Origin: Gelidibacter maritimus
GTDB taxonomy: Bacteria; Bacteroidota; Bacteroidia; Flavobacteriales; Flavobacteriaceae
NCBI RefSeq assembly: GCF_014062315.1
Contig: NZ_JACGLT010000019.1
Location: 1-64,000, forward strand
Length of the DNA stretch: 64,000 nucleotides
Reading direction: 5' to 3'
The translations under genes were made by a program, and so were the position numbers. The notes beneath the pieces are model-generated. The model was not told where the DNA came from. It did no database searches and worked only from the letters and a program-made list of their open reading frames with translations. Positions 1 to 8,664 of the stretch are shown here, piece after piece; the stretch's first letter is position 1; every line of letters begins with the position of its first letter.

Positions 1-22
1 GGATCAAGTCAAAAAGTTGTGG
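1..22. repeat. Left terminal inverted repeat of the IS
   Basis: Matches the reverse complement of 1406-1428: 13 bases are identical (10-22) and the outer part matches partly around TCAA. It lies 10 bases beyond the transposase stop codon. Confidence 0.75.
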
Positions 23-32
23 GATTTTAGGA

Positions 33-1025
33 TTATGCATAAATTGTTGTAAGTCTGTACAGGAAGAATTCCATGTTTCTAACCCCTCTGAACTGCGCTC
101 TAAAAGCTTTTATTTTTGCATTGAACGATTCTGCAGAAGCGTTGGTACTTCTGTTGTCAAAATAGTTCAGTATATTTTGATAATGGATTGACATGGTTCT
201 GGAGATGGTATTAAAGCTTTTAAATGCCGCCTGTCTCACTTTTTCATCCCACTTTGCCAATCTTATGAGAGCCGATGTCTTGTCCTTTGTGTTGTTGAAT
301 ATCCAGGAAAGGTTCTGACATAATTTATATGCTTTTTCCAGATCGGGATAGCGTGCAAAGAGTATTGCTGCCCTTTTTTGTTGATTATCAGTCCACTTAC
401 TGCTTGCTTTGTAAAGTAGATATCTGCTCCTGGCCAATAACTGTTTTAACGTATCCTCATTGGGCAATAACTCCGGAGTGTATTTTGTGGATTTGGTCCT
501 GGCGTTTTCAATGGCGTCATTTTCAGCATCCAGTGCTTCCCACCTGTGCTTGATCCTGATCTCCTGCAGTGCCTCCAGTGCCAGTTTCTGGACATGGAAA
601 CGGTCTATGACCAAGGTTGCCTCGGGGAATGATCTTCTAACGATCAGACCCATGTTCCCGGCCATGTCCAAGGTGACTTCCCTGACCGTTCTTCTTTGTT
701 TTAAAGGGATCTGCTGCAATACCCTTATAACATCCTCTGCCTTGGTGCCCCTGACCATGGCCACTATGGCCCCCTTTTTTCCCTGGGCGTTTTTATTGGT
801 CACTATGGTATATAGTTCTCCATTGGAAAAAGCGGTCTCATCAAGGGATAGGTAGCCTCCAAGGTTTTGTGGGAAGAGGAGCCATTGCTTTGCATGCGCT
901 TTCTGGTCCCAGGTCTTAAAATCGCTTAGATAGTCCTTGTACTGCCTTTGCAGGTTCCTGGGACTGACGCCATAGAACTTGGCAACAAGCGATGTGCTCG
1001 AGGCATTGTTACTGACGGATCTGTT
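33..1025 (-). CDS. ISAon1-type transposase, catalytic (DDE) part
   Basis: Catalytic half of the transposase. The frame is open from just after a TAA at 1026-1028 down to the TAA at 33-35, about 330 codons. The first obvious start (GTG at 803) is inside conserved sequence, because the frame upstream still reads family-like sequence (LSLDETAFSNGELYTI just before that GTG). The protein is therefore probably made as a fusion with the upstream short ORF. The likely DDE residues are Asp in TLDMAGN, Asp in VIDRFHV and Glu in NASAESFNAKIK, the ISL3 pattern. It overlaps the upstream ORF by about 17 bases in the +1 frame at a T6A4 run (1024-1033). A low-level internal start is an alternative. Confidence 0.85.
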   Translation of the reverse strand, partial: NRSVSNNASSTSLVAKFYGVSPRNLQRQYKDYLSDFKTWDQKAHAKQWLLFPQNLGGYLSLDETAFSNGELYTIVTNKNAQGKKGAIVAMVRGTKAEDVIRVLQQIPLKQRRTVREVTLDMAGNMGLIVRRSFPEATLVIDRFHVQKLALEALQEIRIKHRWEALDAENDAIENARTKSTKYTPELLPNEDTLKQLLARSRYLLYKASSKWTDNQQKRAAILFARYPDLEKAYKLCQNLSWIFNNTKDKTSALIRLAKWDEKVRQAAFKSFNTISRTMSIHYQNILNYFDNRSTNASAESFNAKIKAFRAQFRGVRNMEFFLYRLTTIYA

Positions 1026-1383
1026 TTAAAAAAGTAGCAAACTCACTAGTGATCCTAGTTCCTTTTGCTACCAATTGCCAATCTCTGGTTACCACTGTAC
1101 CCGTGTCCCGGTCAACCCATCTGCGACGTATGATGTGCAGAAAGACGTTCTTTCCACGTATAGGAAAATCCTGAACCGTGGCCTCAGGGAAGAATCCTTT
1201 GGAATGAAGCCTAATGCCACTGTGTCCCTCGGGGACGGTGTTCAGTTCCGTAAAATAAAAGTGGAGCTCTTCGCCTTTGACCTCGTGTTTTTTAAGATCA
1301 AAATAGGTCACAAGAACTTCGGGGAGTAATAAATTGGCAATAGATAATAGTGAATCTGAGGACATAGAAAATTTTTGTTCCAA
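1009..1383 (-). CDS. ISAon1-type transposase, N-terminal region protein
   Basis: A 124-residue protein starting at TTG (1383); an ATG lies a few codons in. It matches the short N-terminal protein annotated beside ISAon1-type transposases and presumably holds the DNA-binding part that precedes the ISL3-type catalytic domain. It ends with a TAA 15 bases inside the downstream catalytic frame. Its last codons run over T6A4, a plausible place for programmed frameshifting or transcriptional slippage to fuse the two parts. It sits 22 bases inside the right inverted repeat. Confidence 0.75.
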   Translation of the reverse strand: MEQKFSMSSDSLLSIANLLLPEVLVTYFDLKKHEVKGEELHFYFTELNTVPEGHSGIRLHSKGFFPEATVQDFPIRGKNVFLHIIRRRWVDRDTGTVVTRDWQLVAKGTRITSEFATFLKQIRQ

Positions 1384-1405
1384 AGTTCTTTTATTTTTCC
1401 TTACT

Positions 1406-1428
1406 CCACAACTTTTTGTGTTGACCCC
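1406..1428. repeat. Right terminal inverted repeat of the IS
   Basis: Reverse complement of the left end at 1-22 (CCACAACTTTTTG core plus partial match in GTTGACC). It marks the right boundary of the element, upstream of the transposase start. Confidence 0.75.
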
Positions 1429-1783
1429 CTTTAATGAGCAACAACTCCCATCTCAGGATCAACGAATTTAATCCTGCCACCCTATAAACCGGACAATAGG
1501 ACAAACTAAAACACTGTTAATTGTATAATTATCAGTGTTTTTTTGTTTTTAGTGGTATCACTTGATATCATATAATATCAACTAAATGGTGTACAATTCG
1601 GTGAACACTTTCTTGCCAAAATTGTCGTGGATTGAAAGGACTTTAAAAACGATTTGACTTTTGTCTTTGTGAAGTTGAAAGTATAGAAATTGAAGATTCT
1701 GATAATTTAAGACCTAATTACTTCGGAAAGAATTTTCATACGAACGTTAATAGATAAAGGTTCAAATCAAAGGCTATTGTTCT
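1429..1783. other. Intergenic region beside the IS
   Basis: About 355 bases without a credible gene. One terminator-like hairpin is visible on the plus strand: AAAACACTG (1508-1516) pairs with CAGTGTTTT (1533-1541) and is followed by more T. The gene it served, if any, is not in the window. Nothing else was recognised. Confidence 0.5.
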
Positions 1784-2335
1784 CTAAAAGTATTCCTTCA
1801 GTCTATTCACAAAGCCTTTAGGTCGTATTCTAAATTCATCTTCCAGCTCCTGCATGGTTTTATCTGCATCATTGATTTTATTGAAAACCTTAGCTCTAAT
1901 TAAGTAGATTGATGGAATAATTATAGCCATAATTGGTAAAAGGTACACTAAATCAAATTCATCCAAAGTTGTATCCTGATAAATGGCTACAATCACTTGG
2001 TAAATGTACATTACGATTGGAACTAGTAAAGCATGATACCACCAATGACGGCAGGTAAAGAACCAAACAGTTAGAAAAAGAAGTGTAATTAATTTGCCGG
2101 TTAACATCCACATGGCTGTTTGGGCATTTTCATAATAGCCGCTGTGGTAAGTAAATAAGAATGTTTCCCAATCAGCTGTAGGAGGTACGTAATTGTATAA
2201 GTAAAATAGAAAGGGAGATCCAGCGATAAAAGTCGCTAGGATACTCCCTAAAAAGAATCTCTTTTTTATACTATTTTTATCCTCCAGCTGGGATTTTGAT
2301 AGAAGATCTTTTAATTTCAGTTGTCGTTTGTCCAT
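1784..2335 (-). CDS. Conserved hypothetical membrane protein (about four TM helices)
   Basis: A 183-residue protein with a charged N-terminus, hydrophobic stretches near residues 27-48, 73-92, 98-117 and 128-147, and a charged C-terminal tail rich in Glu and Arg. No enzymatic motif was recognised; it looks like an inner-membrane protein of unknown function. The ATG at 2335 lies inside a small ORF that reads another frame (2277-2420), so the two overlap by 59 bases and are probably co-transcribed and translationally coupled. It is followed by the IS, so any former downstream partner may have been displaced. Confidence 0.7.
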   Translation of the reverse strand: MDKRQLKLKDLLSKSQLEDKNSIKKRFFLGSILATFIAGSPFLFYLYNYVPPTADWETFLFTYHSGYYENAQTAMWMLTGKLITLLFLTVWFFTCRHWWYHALLVPIVMYIYQVIVAIYQDTTLDEFDLVYLLPIMAIIIPSIYLIRAKVFNKINDADKTMQELEDEFRIRPKGFVNRLKEYF

Positions 2336-2420
2336 CTAAATTGATAAGATTTGAAGCTTGTGCAGTGAACAACGCACCACCGAAGATTGCTAAGGCAATC
2401 ATGTACTTTTTTGTTTTCAT
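2277..2420 (-). CDS. Small secreted protein (47 aa), unknown function
   Basis: ATG at 2418-2420, TAA at 2277-2279. The product begins MKTKKYMIALAIFGG and continues through a hydrophobic core to AQAS, a convincing signal peptide with a cleavage-like A-x-A, leaving a mature peptide of only about 25 residues that ends KIPAGG. It precedes and overlaps the membrane protein gene (start 2335) in a different frame, an arrangement typical of translational coupling. A TAnnTTTG box lies at 2451-2458. No family was recognised with certainty; coding status rests on the signal peptide and gene order. Confidence 0.6.
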   Translation of the reverse strand: MKTKKYMIALAIFGGALFTAQASNLINLDGQTTTEIKRSSIKIPAGG

Positions 2421-2450
2421 AATTCAAGGGATTTAATTAATTAATTATTC

Positions 2451-2458
2451 CAAATGTA
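2451..2458 (-). promoter_or_regulatory. Bacteroidota -7 box (TACATTTG)
   Basis: Perfect TAnnTTTG on the minus strand, about 30 bases upstream of the ATG at 2420. No TTG-type -33 element at the usual spacing was found, so the call rests on the -7 box alone. Confidence 0.4.
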
Positions 2459-2577
2459 CCATCAACACTATATAAATCGTGTTAACCAAATGTTAAAACT
2501 AATCCCTAAAATCGCTTGAGCATTACGGTTTTCCCGTACTCTTCAAAATTGACGCGGGCTGTGGTTGCACTAATTAT

Positions 2578-3030
2578 TCAATTTATTTTCTGCTTTTTTG
2601 CTTTTTGTTTGGTTAAATTAGTATTGGTGCACAATTTTAGACTCCTTGTGCCATCTAAATTTAATTTTATTTCAATCGTATTGAATATTTCAGGAAGTAA
2701 ATTCCCCAATTTCTCAGGCCATTCAATAAAAATCCATTGGTCATTAAATAAAAACTCTTCTATTCCAAAATTCAGAGCCTCTTCTTCGTCCTTTATTCTG
2801 TACAAATCAAAATGATAGATCAAGCCGTCGTTGATTTCATATTCGTTAACAATTGAAAATGTCGGACTGCTCACATTCATTGTACTACCTAATTGTTGTG
2901 AAAGCGCTTTTATTAAGGTGGTTTTACCTACGCCCATATCGCCATAAAATAAAAGCGTCTTGGATGTGGTTTCTTGTAATATGGCACTTGCAACAGATTC
3001 AATTTCTTCAACAGAATACTTGAACGTCAT
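2578..3030 (-). CDS. tsaE: tRNA threonylcarbamoyladenosine biosynthesis ATPase TsaE
   Basis: ATPase subunit of the TsaB/TsaD/TsaE complex, which places threonylcarbamoyl on A37 of ANN-decoding tRNAs in the cytoplasm. The Walker A motif GDMGVGKTT is at about residues 30-38. The family signatures SPTFSIVNEYE and YHFDLYRI follow, then the FIEWPE motif. Length (150 residues from ATG 3030) fits the family; a TTG nine bases upstream is an alternative start. It lies next to porX on the same strand, a common flavobacterial arrangement, with 102 bases between them. A Lys-rich tail (residues about 141-150) is typical of the AT-rich lineage. Confidence 0.95.
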   Translation of the reverse strand: MTFKYSVEEIESVASAILQETTSKTLLFYGDMGVGKTTLIKALSQQLGSTMNVSSPTFSIVNEYEINDGLIYHFDLYRIKDEEEALNFGIEEFLFNDQWIFIEWPEKLGNLLPEIFNTIEIKLNLDGTRSLKLCTNTNLTKQKAKKQKIN

Positions 3031-3132
3031 AATTAGCAAAGATGAATTGGTTTAGGAGGCAATATTACGCATAAAATTCGACAAAAACTAAATAAAATGG
3101 TATTTCATCGGGTTTTTAGGTAATACATAGAT

Positions 3133-4686
3133 TTATTTTGGGTTTAGAACTACAAACGGAATAATCATTTCTTCTAACGAAACACCACCATGTTGATAGG
3201 TATTCCTGAAATAACTTACATAGTGATTGTAGTTATTCGGGTAAGCCAAAAACAGATCACCTTTAGCAAAAATAAATGAACTGCTCATGGTTATGGAGGG
3301 TAGGTGTACGGTTTTTGGATCTTTAACCACAAATACATCTTTTGCTTCATAAGACAGACTGCGTCCAGTTTTATAGCGCAAATTCAAACTGGTATCTCTA
3401 TCGCCTATGACTTTTGTAGGGTTGTTTACATTAATTGTGCCGTGGTCTGTGGTTAAAATCAACTTAAAGCCCATCTGCTGTGCCTTTTGAATCATTTCCA
3501 ATAATGGCGAGTTTTTAAACCAACTTACCGTAAGAGAGCGGTAAGCTTTGTCATTTGATGCTAGCTCTTTAACCACATCCATTTCTGTTTTGGAGTGTGA
3601 AAGCATGTCCACAAAATTATAAACAATCACGGATAAATCGTTGTTTTTTAATGTTTTGAAATTTTCGACCAGTTTTTTTCCGGTTTGAAGATTCGTGATT
3701 TTGTGATATTCAGTTTTTAAATTCTGCAGTCCTAAACGCTTTAGCTGTGCCTCTAAAAATTCGGCCTCATAAAGATTTTTTCCACCATCATCTACATCAT
3801 TTTTCCAATATTCTGGATGGCGTTTTTCCATCTCACTTGGCATTAATCCTGAAAAAATGGCATTACGGGCATATTGTGTGGCCGTTGGCAATATACTATA
3901 AAAGGAGCTTTCTGATGTTTTTTTGTAATAATTGCTCGCAATTGGTTCAAAAGCCTTCCATTGATCATATCGCAAATTGTCAATAACAATTAATAAGGTG
4001 GGCTGCTTGTCACTTAATTCGGGTACTATTTTCTTTTTAAACAGGGTATGTGACATGACGGGTGCATCGGCATTATGATCAAACCATTCTGTATAATTTT
4101 TCTCAATGAATTTTCCAAACTGAGCATTGGCCTCGGTTTTTTGAGACTCCAAAATTTCAGTCATGCCTACATCTTCAATGTCTTCCAGTTGTAGTTCCCA
4201 ATAAATTAATTTCTGATATAAATCTGACCACTCTTCATAACTGTTGACCATAGACATATCCATGGCAATTTTTCGGAATTCCTGCTGGTAATTGGACGTT
4301 GTTTTTTCCGAAACCAATCTGGAATGGTCCAAGTTCTTTTTTAAGCTCAATAGAATTTGATTGGGGTTCACCGGTTTTATAAGATAATCCGCAATTTTAT
4401 TCCCGATGGCTTCTTCCATTATATATTCTTCCTCGCTTTTGGTAATCATTACTACAGGCAAATTGGCGCGGCGTTCCTTAATTTCATTCAGTGTTTCCAG
4501 ACCCGTTAAACCTGGCATGTTTTCATCTAAAAAAACAATGTCAAAATTGGTGTCATCTATGATCTCTAAAGCTTCTGTACCACTTTTGCAAGAGGTGACA
4601 TTGTAATTCTTTTTCTCTAAAAACAATATATGGGGTTTTAGTAAATCAATTTCGTCGTCAACCCAAAGAATATTTATGTGGTTCAT
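3133..4686 (-). CDS. porX: PorX, response regulator of type IX secretion with PglZ domain
   Basis: Full-length PorX of 517 residues. Residues 1 to about 125 are a CheY-like receiver with the acidic pair near residues 10-12, phospho-acceptor Asp54 (FLDENMPG), and a Lys in YLIKPV. The rest is an alkaline-phosphatase-superfamily PglZ-type domain, with metal-site-like segments LLIVIDNLRYDQW, YNFVDMLSH and LTTDHGT. In Bacteroidota, PorX works with the kinase PorY and the sigma factor SigP to control T9SS genes; porY is not in the window. The gene is divergent from an HD phosphohydrolase with only 23 bases between start codons and sits upstream of tsaE. Confidence 0.95.
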   Translation of the reverse strand: MNHINILWVDDEIDLLKPHILFLEKKNYNVTSCKSGTEALEIIDDTNFDIVFLDENMPGLTGLETLNEIKERRANLPVVMITKSEEEYIMEEAIGNKIADYLIKPVNPNQILLSLKKNLDHSRLVSEKTTSNYQQEFRKIAMDMSMVNSYEEWSDLYQKLIYWELQLEDIEDVGMTEILESQKTEANAQFGKFIEKNYTEWFDHNADAPVMSHTLFKKKIVPELSDKQPTLLIVIDNLRYDQWKAFEPIASNYYKKTSESSFYSILPTATQYARNAIFSGLMPSEMEKRHPEYWKNDVDDGGKNLYEAEFLEAQLKRLGLQNLKTEYHKITNLQTGKKLVENFKTLKNNDLSVIVYNFVDMLSHSKTEMDVVKELASNDKAYRSLTVSWFKNSPLLEMIQKAQQMGFKLILTTDHGTINVNNPTKVIGDRDTSLNLRYKTGRSLSYEAKDVFVVKDPKTVHLPSITMSSSFIFAKGDLFLAYPNNYNHYVSYFRNTYQHGGVSLEEMIIPFVVLNPK

Positions 4687-4687
4687 G

Positions 4688-4695
4688 TATATTTG
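4688..4695 (+). promoter_or_regulatory. Bacteroidota -7 box (TATATTTG) for the HD gene
   Basis: Perfect TAnnTTTG in the 23-base gap between the divergent starts of porX (4686) and the HD gene (4710). The matching -33 region would have to lie inside the porX coding start, so the two promoters overlap. Confidence 0.45.
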
Positions 4696-4709
4696 TTTAA
4701 ATTATATTA

Positions 4710-5951
4710 ATGATTAAAAACTTAAGTTTGGATAAAGTAAACAAACTCAAAATATTTAACGACCCAATTTACGGATTTATTACCATACCCAATTCGTTAA
4801 TCTTCGATTTGATTGCCCATAAATACTTTCAAAGGCTGCGTCGGATTTCTCAAATGGGGATGTCTTATTTGGTTTACCCTGGAGCTCACCATACAAGATT
4901 TCATCACGCCATGGGCTGTATGCATTTAATGCAAAAGGCGGTCAATGTGCTTCGATTTAAGGGGGTTGACATTTCTGAAGCCGAAGAAAACGGTTTATTG
5001 ATTGCCATTCTACTTCACGATATTGGCCACGGGCCGTTTAGTCATGCCATGGAACATAGTATTGTTACAGGAATTTCCCATGAGACAATTTCGCTGCTAT
5101 TCATGGAAAAGTTGAATGAGGAATTTAACGGAAGTTTAACGCTCGCCATCCAAATATTTAAAGGGGAATACCATCGAAATTTTATGGGGCAGTTAATTTC
5201 GAGCCAATTGGACATGGATCGTGCGGATTATTTAAAGCGTGATAGTTTTTACACAGGAGTGGCAGAAGGGAACATTAATGCGGAGCGATTAATAACCATG
5301 CTCAACGTGGTAAATGATGAGCTGGTGGTTGAAGAAAAAGGAATATATAGTGTTGAAAAATTTCTGGTAGCAAGACGATTGATGTATTGGCAAGTCTATT
5401 TGCATAAAACAAGTGTAGTGGCCGAACAGTTGTTGATGCGTGTTTTAAAACGTGCCAAGGAGCTCACCCAAAGCGGAAGAGATCTAAAAGCGAGTAGGGC
5501 CTTGTCTTATTTCTTAAACAACGAAATCAACAACTCAAACTTTACAACAGATACTTTAGAAGTTTTCGCCCAATTGGATGATTACGATATTGTATCTAGT
5601 ATGAAAGAATGGCAATACCATGACGATTTTGTACTAAAAAATCTGTGTGACATGATCATCAACAGAGATTTGCTGAAGGTGAAACTAAAAAACAAGAAAC
5701 GCAAATTGGACAGCGTGACAGTCCATAAAGAAAACCTGATGCAACGTTATGATATAAGTGAAGAAGAAGCCGATTACTTTGTGTTTACGGGCGAAATTTC
5801 CAACCAAGCCTATCAGCTAAAAACCCAGACGATAAACATTTTACATAAATCAGGAAAGATTCAAGATATCGTAAAGGCCTCCGACCAATTGAACTTAAAA
5901 GCACTTTCAAAACCCGTGACCAAATATTATATCTGTTATCCGAAGCGATAG
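4710..5951 (+). CDS. HD-domain phosphohydrolase (dGTPase-like)
   Basis: A 413-residue cytoplasmic HD-superfamily protein. The metal site is visible as His in HHTRFHHAMG (about residues 60-68), the HD doublet in LLHDIGHGPFSH (103-104) and Asp in LDMDRADYLKRDSFYTG. The last motif resembles the dGTP triphosphohydrolase/SAMHD1-like subgroup, so a nucleotide substrate is plausible but unproven. The C-terminal half (after about 250) is the helical extension common in this subgroup. The gene is divergent from porX and upstream of the lpx block, but a 206-base gap separates it from lpxD, so it is probably its own transcription unit. Confidence 0.85.
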   Translation: MIKNLSLDKVNKLKIFNDPIYGFITIPNSLIFDLIAHKYFQRLRRISQMGMSYLVYPGAHHTRFHHAMGCMHLMQKAVNVLRFKGVDISEAEENGLLIAILLHDIGHGPFSHAMEHSIVTGISHETISLLFMEKLNEEFNGSLTLAIQIFKGEYHRNFMGQLISSQLDMDRADYLKRDSFYTGVAEGNINAERLITMLNVVNDELVVEEKGIYSVEKFLVARRLMYWQVYLHKTSVVAEQLLMRVLKRAKELTQSGRDLKASRALSYFLNNEINNSNFTTDTLEVFAQLDDYDIVSSMKEWQYHDDFVLKNLCDMIINRDLLKVKLKNKKRKLDSVTVHKENLMQRYDISEEEADYFVFTGEISNQAYQLKTQTINILHKSGKIQDIVKASDQLNLKALSKPVTKYYICYPKR

Positions 5952-6143
5952 GAATAAGGATTTAGGGATATTTAAATATAATAAAGTGTTGTTTAAAGCA
6001 CAACAGCGTGATTGATAGTGAATGTTTTAAGGTTCAGGATGCAACGCTGTAAAACCAGATGAGAACATTTAGCTCTGTTATCGGTTATACCGGGCTAATC
6101 GAAGTAACTTTACAGTAAATAACATTATATGGTACATTTTTTC

Positions 6144-6151
6144 TATTTTTG
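6144..6151 (+). promoter_or_regulatory. Bacteroidota -7 box (TATTTTTG) for lpxD
   Basis: Perfect TAnnTTTG ending only six bases before the lpxD ATG at 6158. If used, transcription would start at or next to the start codon and the message would be leaderless or nearly so. No clear -33 TTG was found at the expected distance. Confidence 0.4.
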
Positions 6152-6157
6152 CGGTTG

Positions 6158-7171
6158 ATGAAATTTACAGCATTACAAATAGCAGAAATTTTAGAAGGCG
6201 AAATCATCGGTAATCCCGATGTTAAAGTCTCGAAACTTTCAAAGATCGAAGAGGGTACTGAGGGGTCGTTGACCTTTATGGCTAACCCTAAGTACAAGGC
6301 GCATATCTATTCTACAAAAGCATCGATAACTATTGTCAACAAAACTTTTGAAGCAGAACACGCCATTACCACCACACTCATAAAAGTTGATGATGCTTAC
6401 AAGTCGTTTTCAAAACTTCTGGAGTATTATAATCAAGGAAAACTCAATAAGTTTGGTGTTGAACAGCCGTCTCATATTGCCAAGACCACAGTATATGGCG
6501 AAGACGTGTATATTGGTGCATTTACTTATATTGGAGAAAATGTAACCATAGGAGACAATGTAAAGATATTTCCAAATTGTTATATTGGCGATAACGTAAA
6601 AATTGATGATAATTCGGTTTTATATGCCGGTGCTAAAGTATACTCTGATTGTGTTATTGGCAAAAATTGCGTCATTAATTCAGGTGCCATCATTGGTGCC
6701 GATGGTTTTGGTTTTTCACCAAATGACAAGGGAGAGTATGCCAAAGTGCCACAAACGGGCAATGTCATTCTAGAAGACTATGTAGATATTGGTGCAGCTA
6801 CCACAATTGATAGAGCAACATTAGGATCGACAAAAATTAGAAAAGGAGTTAAATTGGATAATCAAATCCAAGTGGCCCATAATGTTGAAATTGGGAGAAA
6901 CACCGTTATTGCCGCACAAACAGGAATTGCAGGGTCCACTAAAATAGGTGAAAATTGCATTATTGGTGGACAAGTTGGTATTGTAGGTCATATTATCATT
7001 GGAAATAATGTAAAAATACAGGCGCAATCGGGAATTGGGAGAAATGTTAAGGATGATGAAGTGCTTCAAGGTTCACCGGCATTCGCTTATGCAGATTACA
7101 ATAAATCTTACGTGTATTTTAAAAAACTGCCTAAAATCATGAAAGAAATTAATAAAATTGATAAAAAATAA
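6158..7171 (+). CDS. lpxD: UDP-3-O-acylglucosamine N-acyltransferase LpxD
   Basis: Third enzyme of lipid A synthesis: transfers a 3-hydroxyacyl chain from ACP to the amino group of UDP-3-O-acyl-glucosamine. The protein has the N-terminal uridine-binding domain (about residues 1-100) and then the left-handed beta helix of hexapeptide repeats. The catalytic His lies in [12 protein letters not shown]. The start is ATG 6158, giving [12 protein letters not shown] as in the family; a TTG at 6149 is in frame but less likely. Length is 337 residues. It abuts lpxC/fabZ with no gap (stop 7171, start 7172), so the two are co-translated. Confidence 0.95.
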   Translation: MKFTALQIAEILEGEIIGNPDVKVSKLSKIEEGTEGSLTFMANPKYKAHIYSTKASITIVNKTFEAEHAITTTLIKVDDAYKSFSKLLEYYNQGKLNKFGVEQPSHIAKTTVYGEDVYIGAFTYIGENVTIGDNVKIFPNCYIGDNVKIDDNSVLYAGAKVYSDCVIGKNCVINSGAIIGADGFGFSPNDKGEYAKVPQTGNVILEDYVDIGAATTIDRATLGSTKIRKGVKLDNQIQVAHNVEIGRNTVIAAQTGIAGSTKIGENCIIGGQVGIVGHIIIGNNVKIQAQSGIGRNVKDDEVLQGSPAFAYADYNKSYVYFKKLPKIMKEINKIDKK

Positions 7172-8578
7172 ATGGGAATAGTTAAGACAGACATCAAGCA
7201 GAAAACCATCCAGAAGAAAGTTTCTTTAAAGGGTGTTGGATTGCATACAGGTAACGATGTAACACTGACATTTTCACCTGCGCCAGTAAATTCTGGATTC
7301 GCTTTTAAACGTATGGATCTTGAGGGAACACCTGTCATTGAGGCCATAGCAAGCTTTGTTACCAATACACAACGTGGCACGCGATTAGAAAAAAATGGCG
7401 TTGTCATTCAGACATCTGAACATGTATTGGCAGCACTTGTAGGCATGGATATCGATAATGTTATGATAGAAATCGATGCTTCAGAACCTCCAATTATGGA
7501 TGGCTCATCTAAATTTTTCGTACAGGCACTTGAAGAAGCAGGTATTGAAGAACAAGATGAATTTAGAGAAGAATACGTTGTGACTGACGTAGTCTCTTAT
7601 ATTGACCAAGAGTCTGGCAGCGAAATTATTATTATGCCGGCCAATGAATATCAGGTAACTACTATGGTCGATTTTGGAACTAAAATTTTAGGAACCCAAA
7701 ACGCAACCTTAAATACCATTCACGATTTTAAAGAAGATATTTCAAATGCGAGAACCTTTAGTTTCTTGCACGAAATAGAAATGCTATTGGAGCATGGACT
7801 CATTAAAGGTGGCGATTTAAATAACGCTATTGTTTATGTGGATAAGGAATTATCGCAAGAAACCATGGAAAAGTTAAGAGTCGCTTTTAAAAAGGACGCC
7901 ATTGCGGTCAAGCCAAACGGTATCCTCGATAACTTAACCTTGCACCATCCCAACGAGGCGGCACGACATAAATTGTTGGACGTGATTGGCGATTTGGCAC
8001 TGATAGGTATTCCTCTGAGAGGAAAAGTCATTGCCAACAAACCTGGACATTTTATAAACACCCAGTTTGCCAGAAAAATGTTCAATATGATCAGAAATGA
8101 AAGAAGAAGTAATGTGCCTGTGGTCGATTTGAATCAGGAGCCTTTAATGGACATCAATCAGATTATGGATATGTTGCCGCACCGACAACCGTTTCTATTG
8201 ATTGATAAGATATTTGAATTGACAGATTCTGGGGTTATTGGAGTCAAAAATGTAACAATGAACGAACCGTTTTTTGCAGGACATTTCCCTGGAGCACCAG
8301 TTATGCCAGGCGTTTTAATTGTAGAAGCAATGGCGCAAACTGGAGGAATTCTTGTATTGAGCACCGTTCCTGATCCGGAAAATTACTTGACATTCTTCAT
8401 GAAAATTGATAAGGTAAAATTCAAACAGAAAGTGGTTCCAGGAGATACTTTGATCTTTAAATGTGATTTGATTACTCCTATCAGAAGAGGTATTTGTCAC
8501 ATGCAAGGCTATGCTTATGCCAATGGAAAACTATGTGCAGAGGCGGAATTGATGGCGCAAATTTCAAAAATTAAATAG
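7172..8578 (+). CDS. lpxC/fabZ: Bifunctional LpxC deacetylase / FabZ dehydratase
   Basis: Fusion of UDP-3-O-acyl-GlcNAc deacetylase (LpxC, about residues 1-310) and 3-hydroxyacyl-ACP dehydratase (FabZ, about 320-468), a Bacteroidota hallmark. The LpxC zinc site shows as SEHVLAAL near residue 85 and HHPNEAARHKLLDVIGD near 260-275. FabZ shows LPHRQPFLLIDKI and the catalytic segment FFAGHFPGAPVMPGVLIVEA with His and Glu. One gene thus couples the committed lipid A step to the fatty acid elongation step that competes for the same hydroxyacyl-ACP. It directly follows lpxD and is 86 bases before lpxA. Confidence 0.97.
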   Translation: MGIVKTDIKQKTIQKKVSLKGVGLHTGNDVTLTFSPAPVNSGFAFKRMDLEGTPVIEAIASFVTNTQRGTRLEKNGVVIQTSEHVLAALVGMDIDNVMIEIDASEPPIMDGSSKFFVQALEEAGIEEQDEFREEYVVTDVVSYIDQESGSEIIIMPANEYQVTTMVDFGTKILGTQNATLNTIHDFKEDISNARTFSFLHEIEMLLEHGLIKGGDLNNAIVYVDKELSQETMEKLRVAFKKDAIAVKPNGILDNLTLHHPNEAARHKLLDVIGDLALIGIPLRGKVIANKPGHFINTQFARKMFNMIRNERRSNVPVVDLNQEPLMDINQIMDMLPHRQPFLLIDKIFELTDSGVIGVKNVTMNEPFFAGHFPGAPVMPGVLIVEAMAQTGGILVLSTVPDPENYLTFFMKIDKVKFKQKVVPGDTLIFKCDLITPIRRGICHMQGYAYANGKLCAEAELMAQISKIK

Positions 8579-8664
8579 GAGAGAGCAACCATTTAAATTA
8601 TCGATTAAAATTAGACTAATTGATTTGTCAATTAAAAGAATATAAAAAAAATAAACAAAAGGAA

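Larger units (their letters stand above)
1..1428 (-). mobile_element. ISL3-like insertion sequence (ISAon1 type), nearly complete
   Basis: Two minus-strand transposase reading frames lie between imperfect terminal inverted repeats at 1-22 and 1406-1428, which share the 13-base core CAAAAAGTTGTGG. The outermost bases of the left end may lie just outside the window, so the element could be one or two bases longer. The organisation (a short N-terminal ORF followed by a DDE ORF in another frame) is that of Bacteroidota ISAon1-type elements, whose catalytic domain belongs to the ISL3 DDE family. No target-site duplication can be tested because the left flank is missing. Neither ORF carries an internal stop, so the element may be active. 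Confidence 0.85.

Noticed and set aside
329-855. Plus-strand open frames across the IS
   Set aside because: They are antisense to the catalytic transposase frame, which carries DDE motifs; the plus-strand translations have no recognisable domain.
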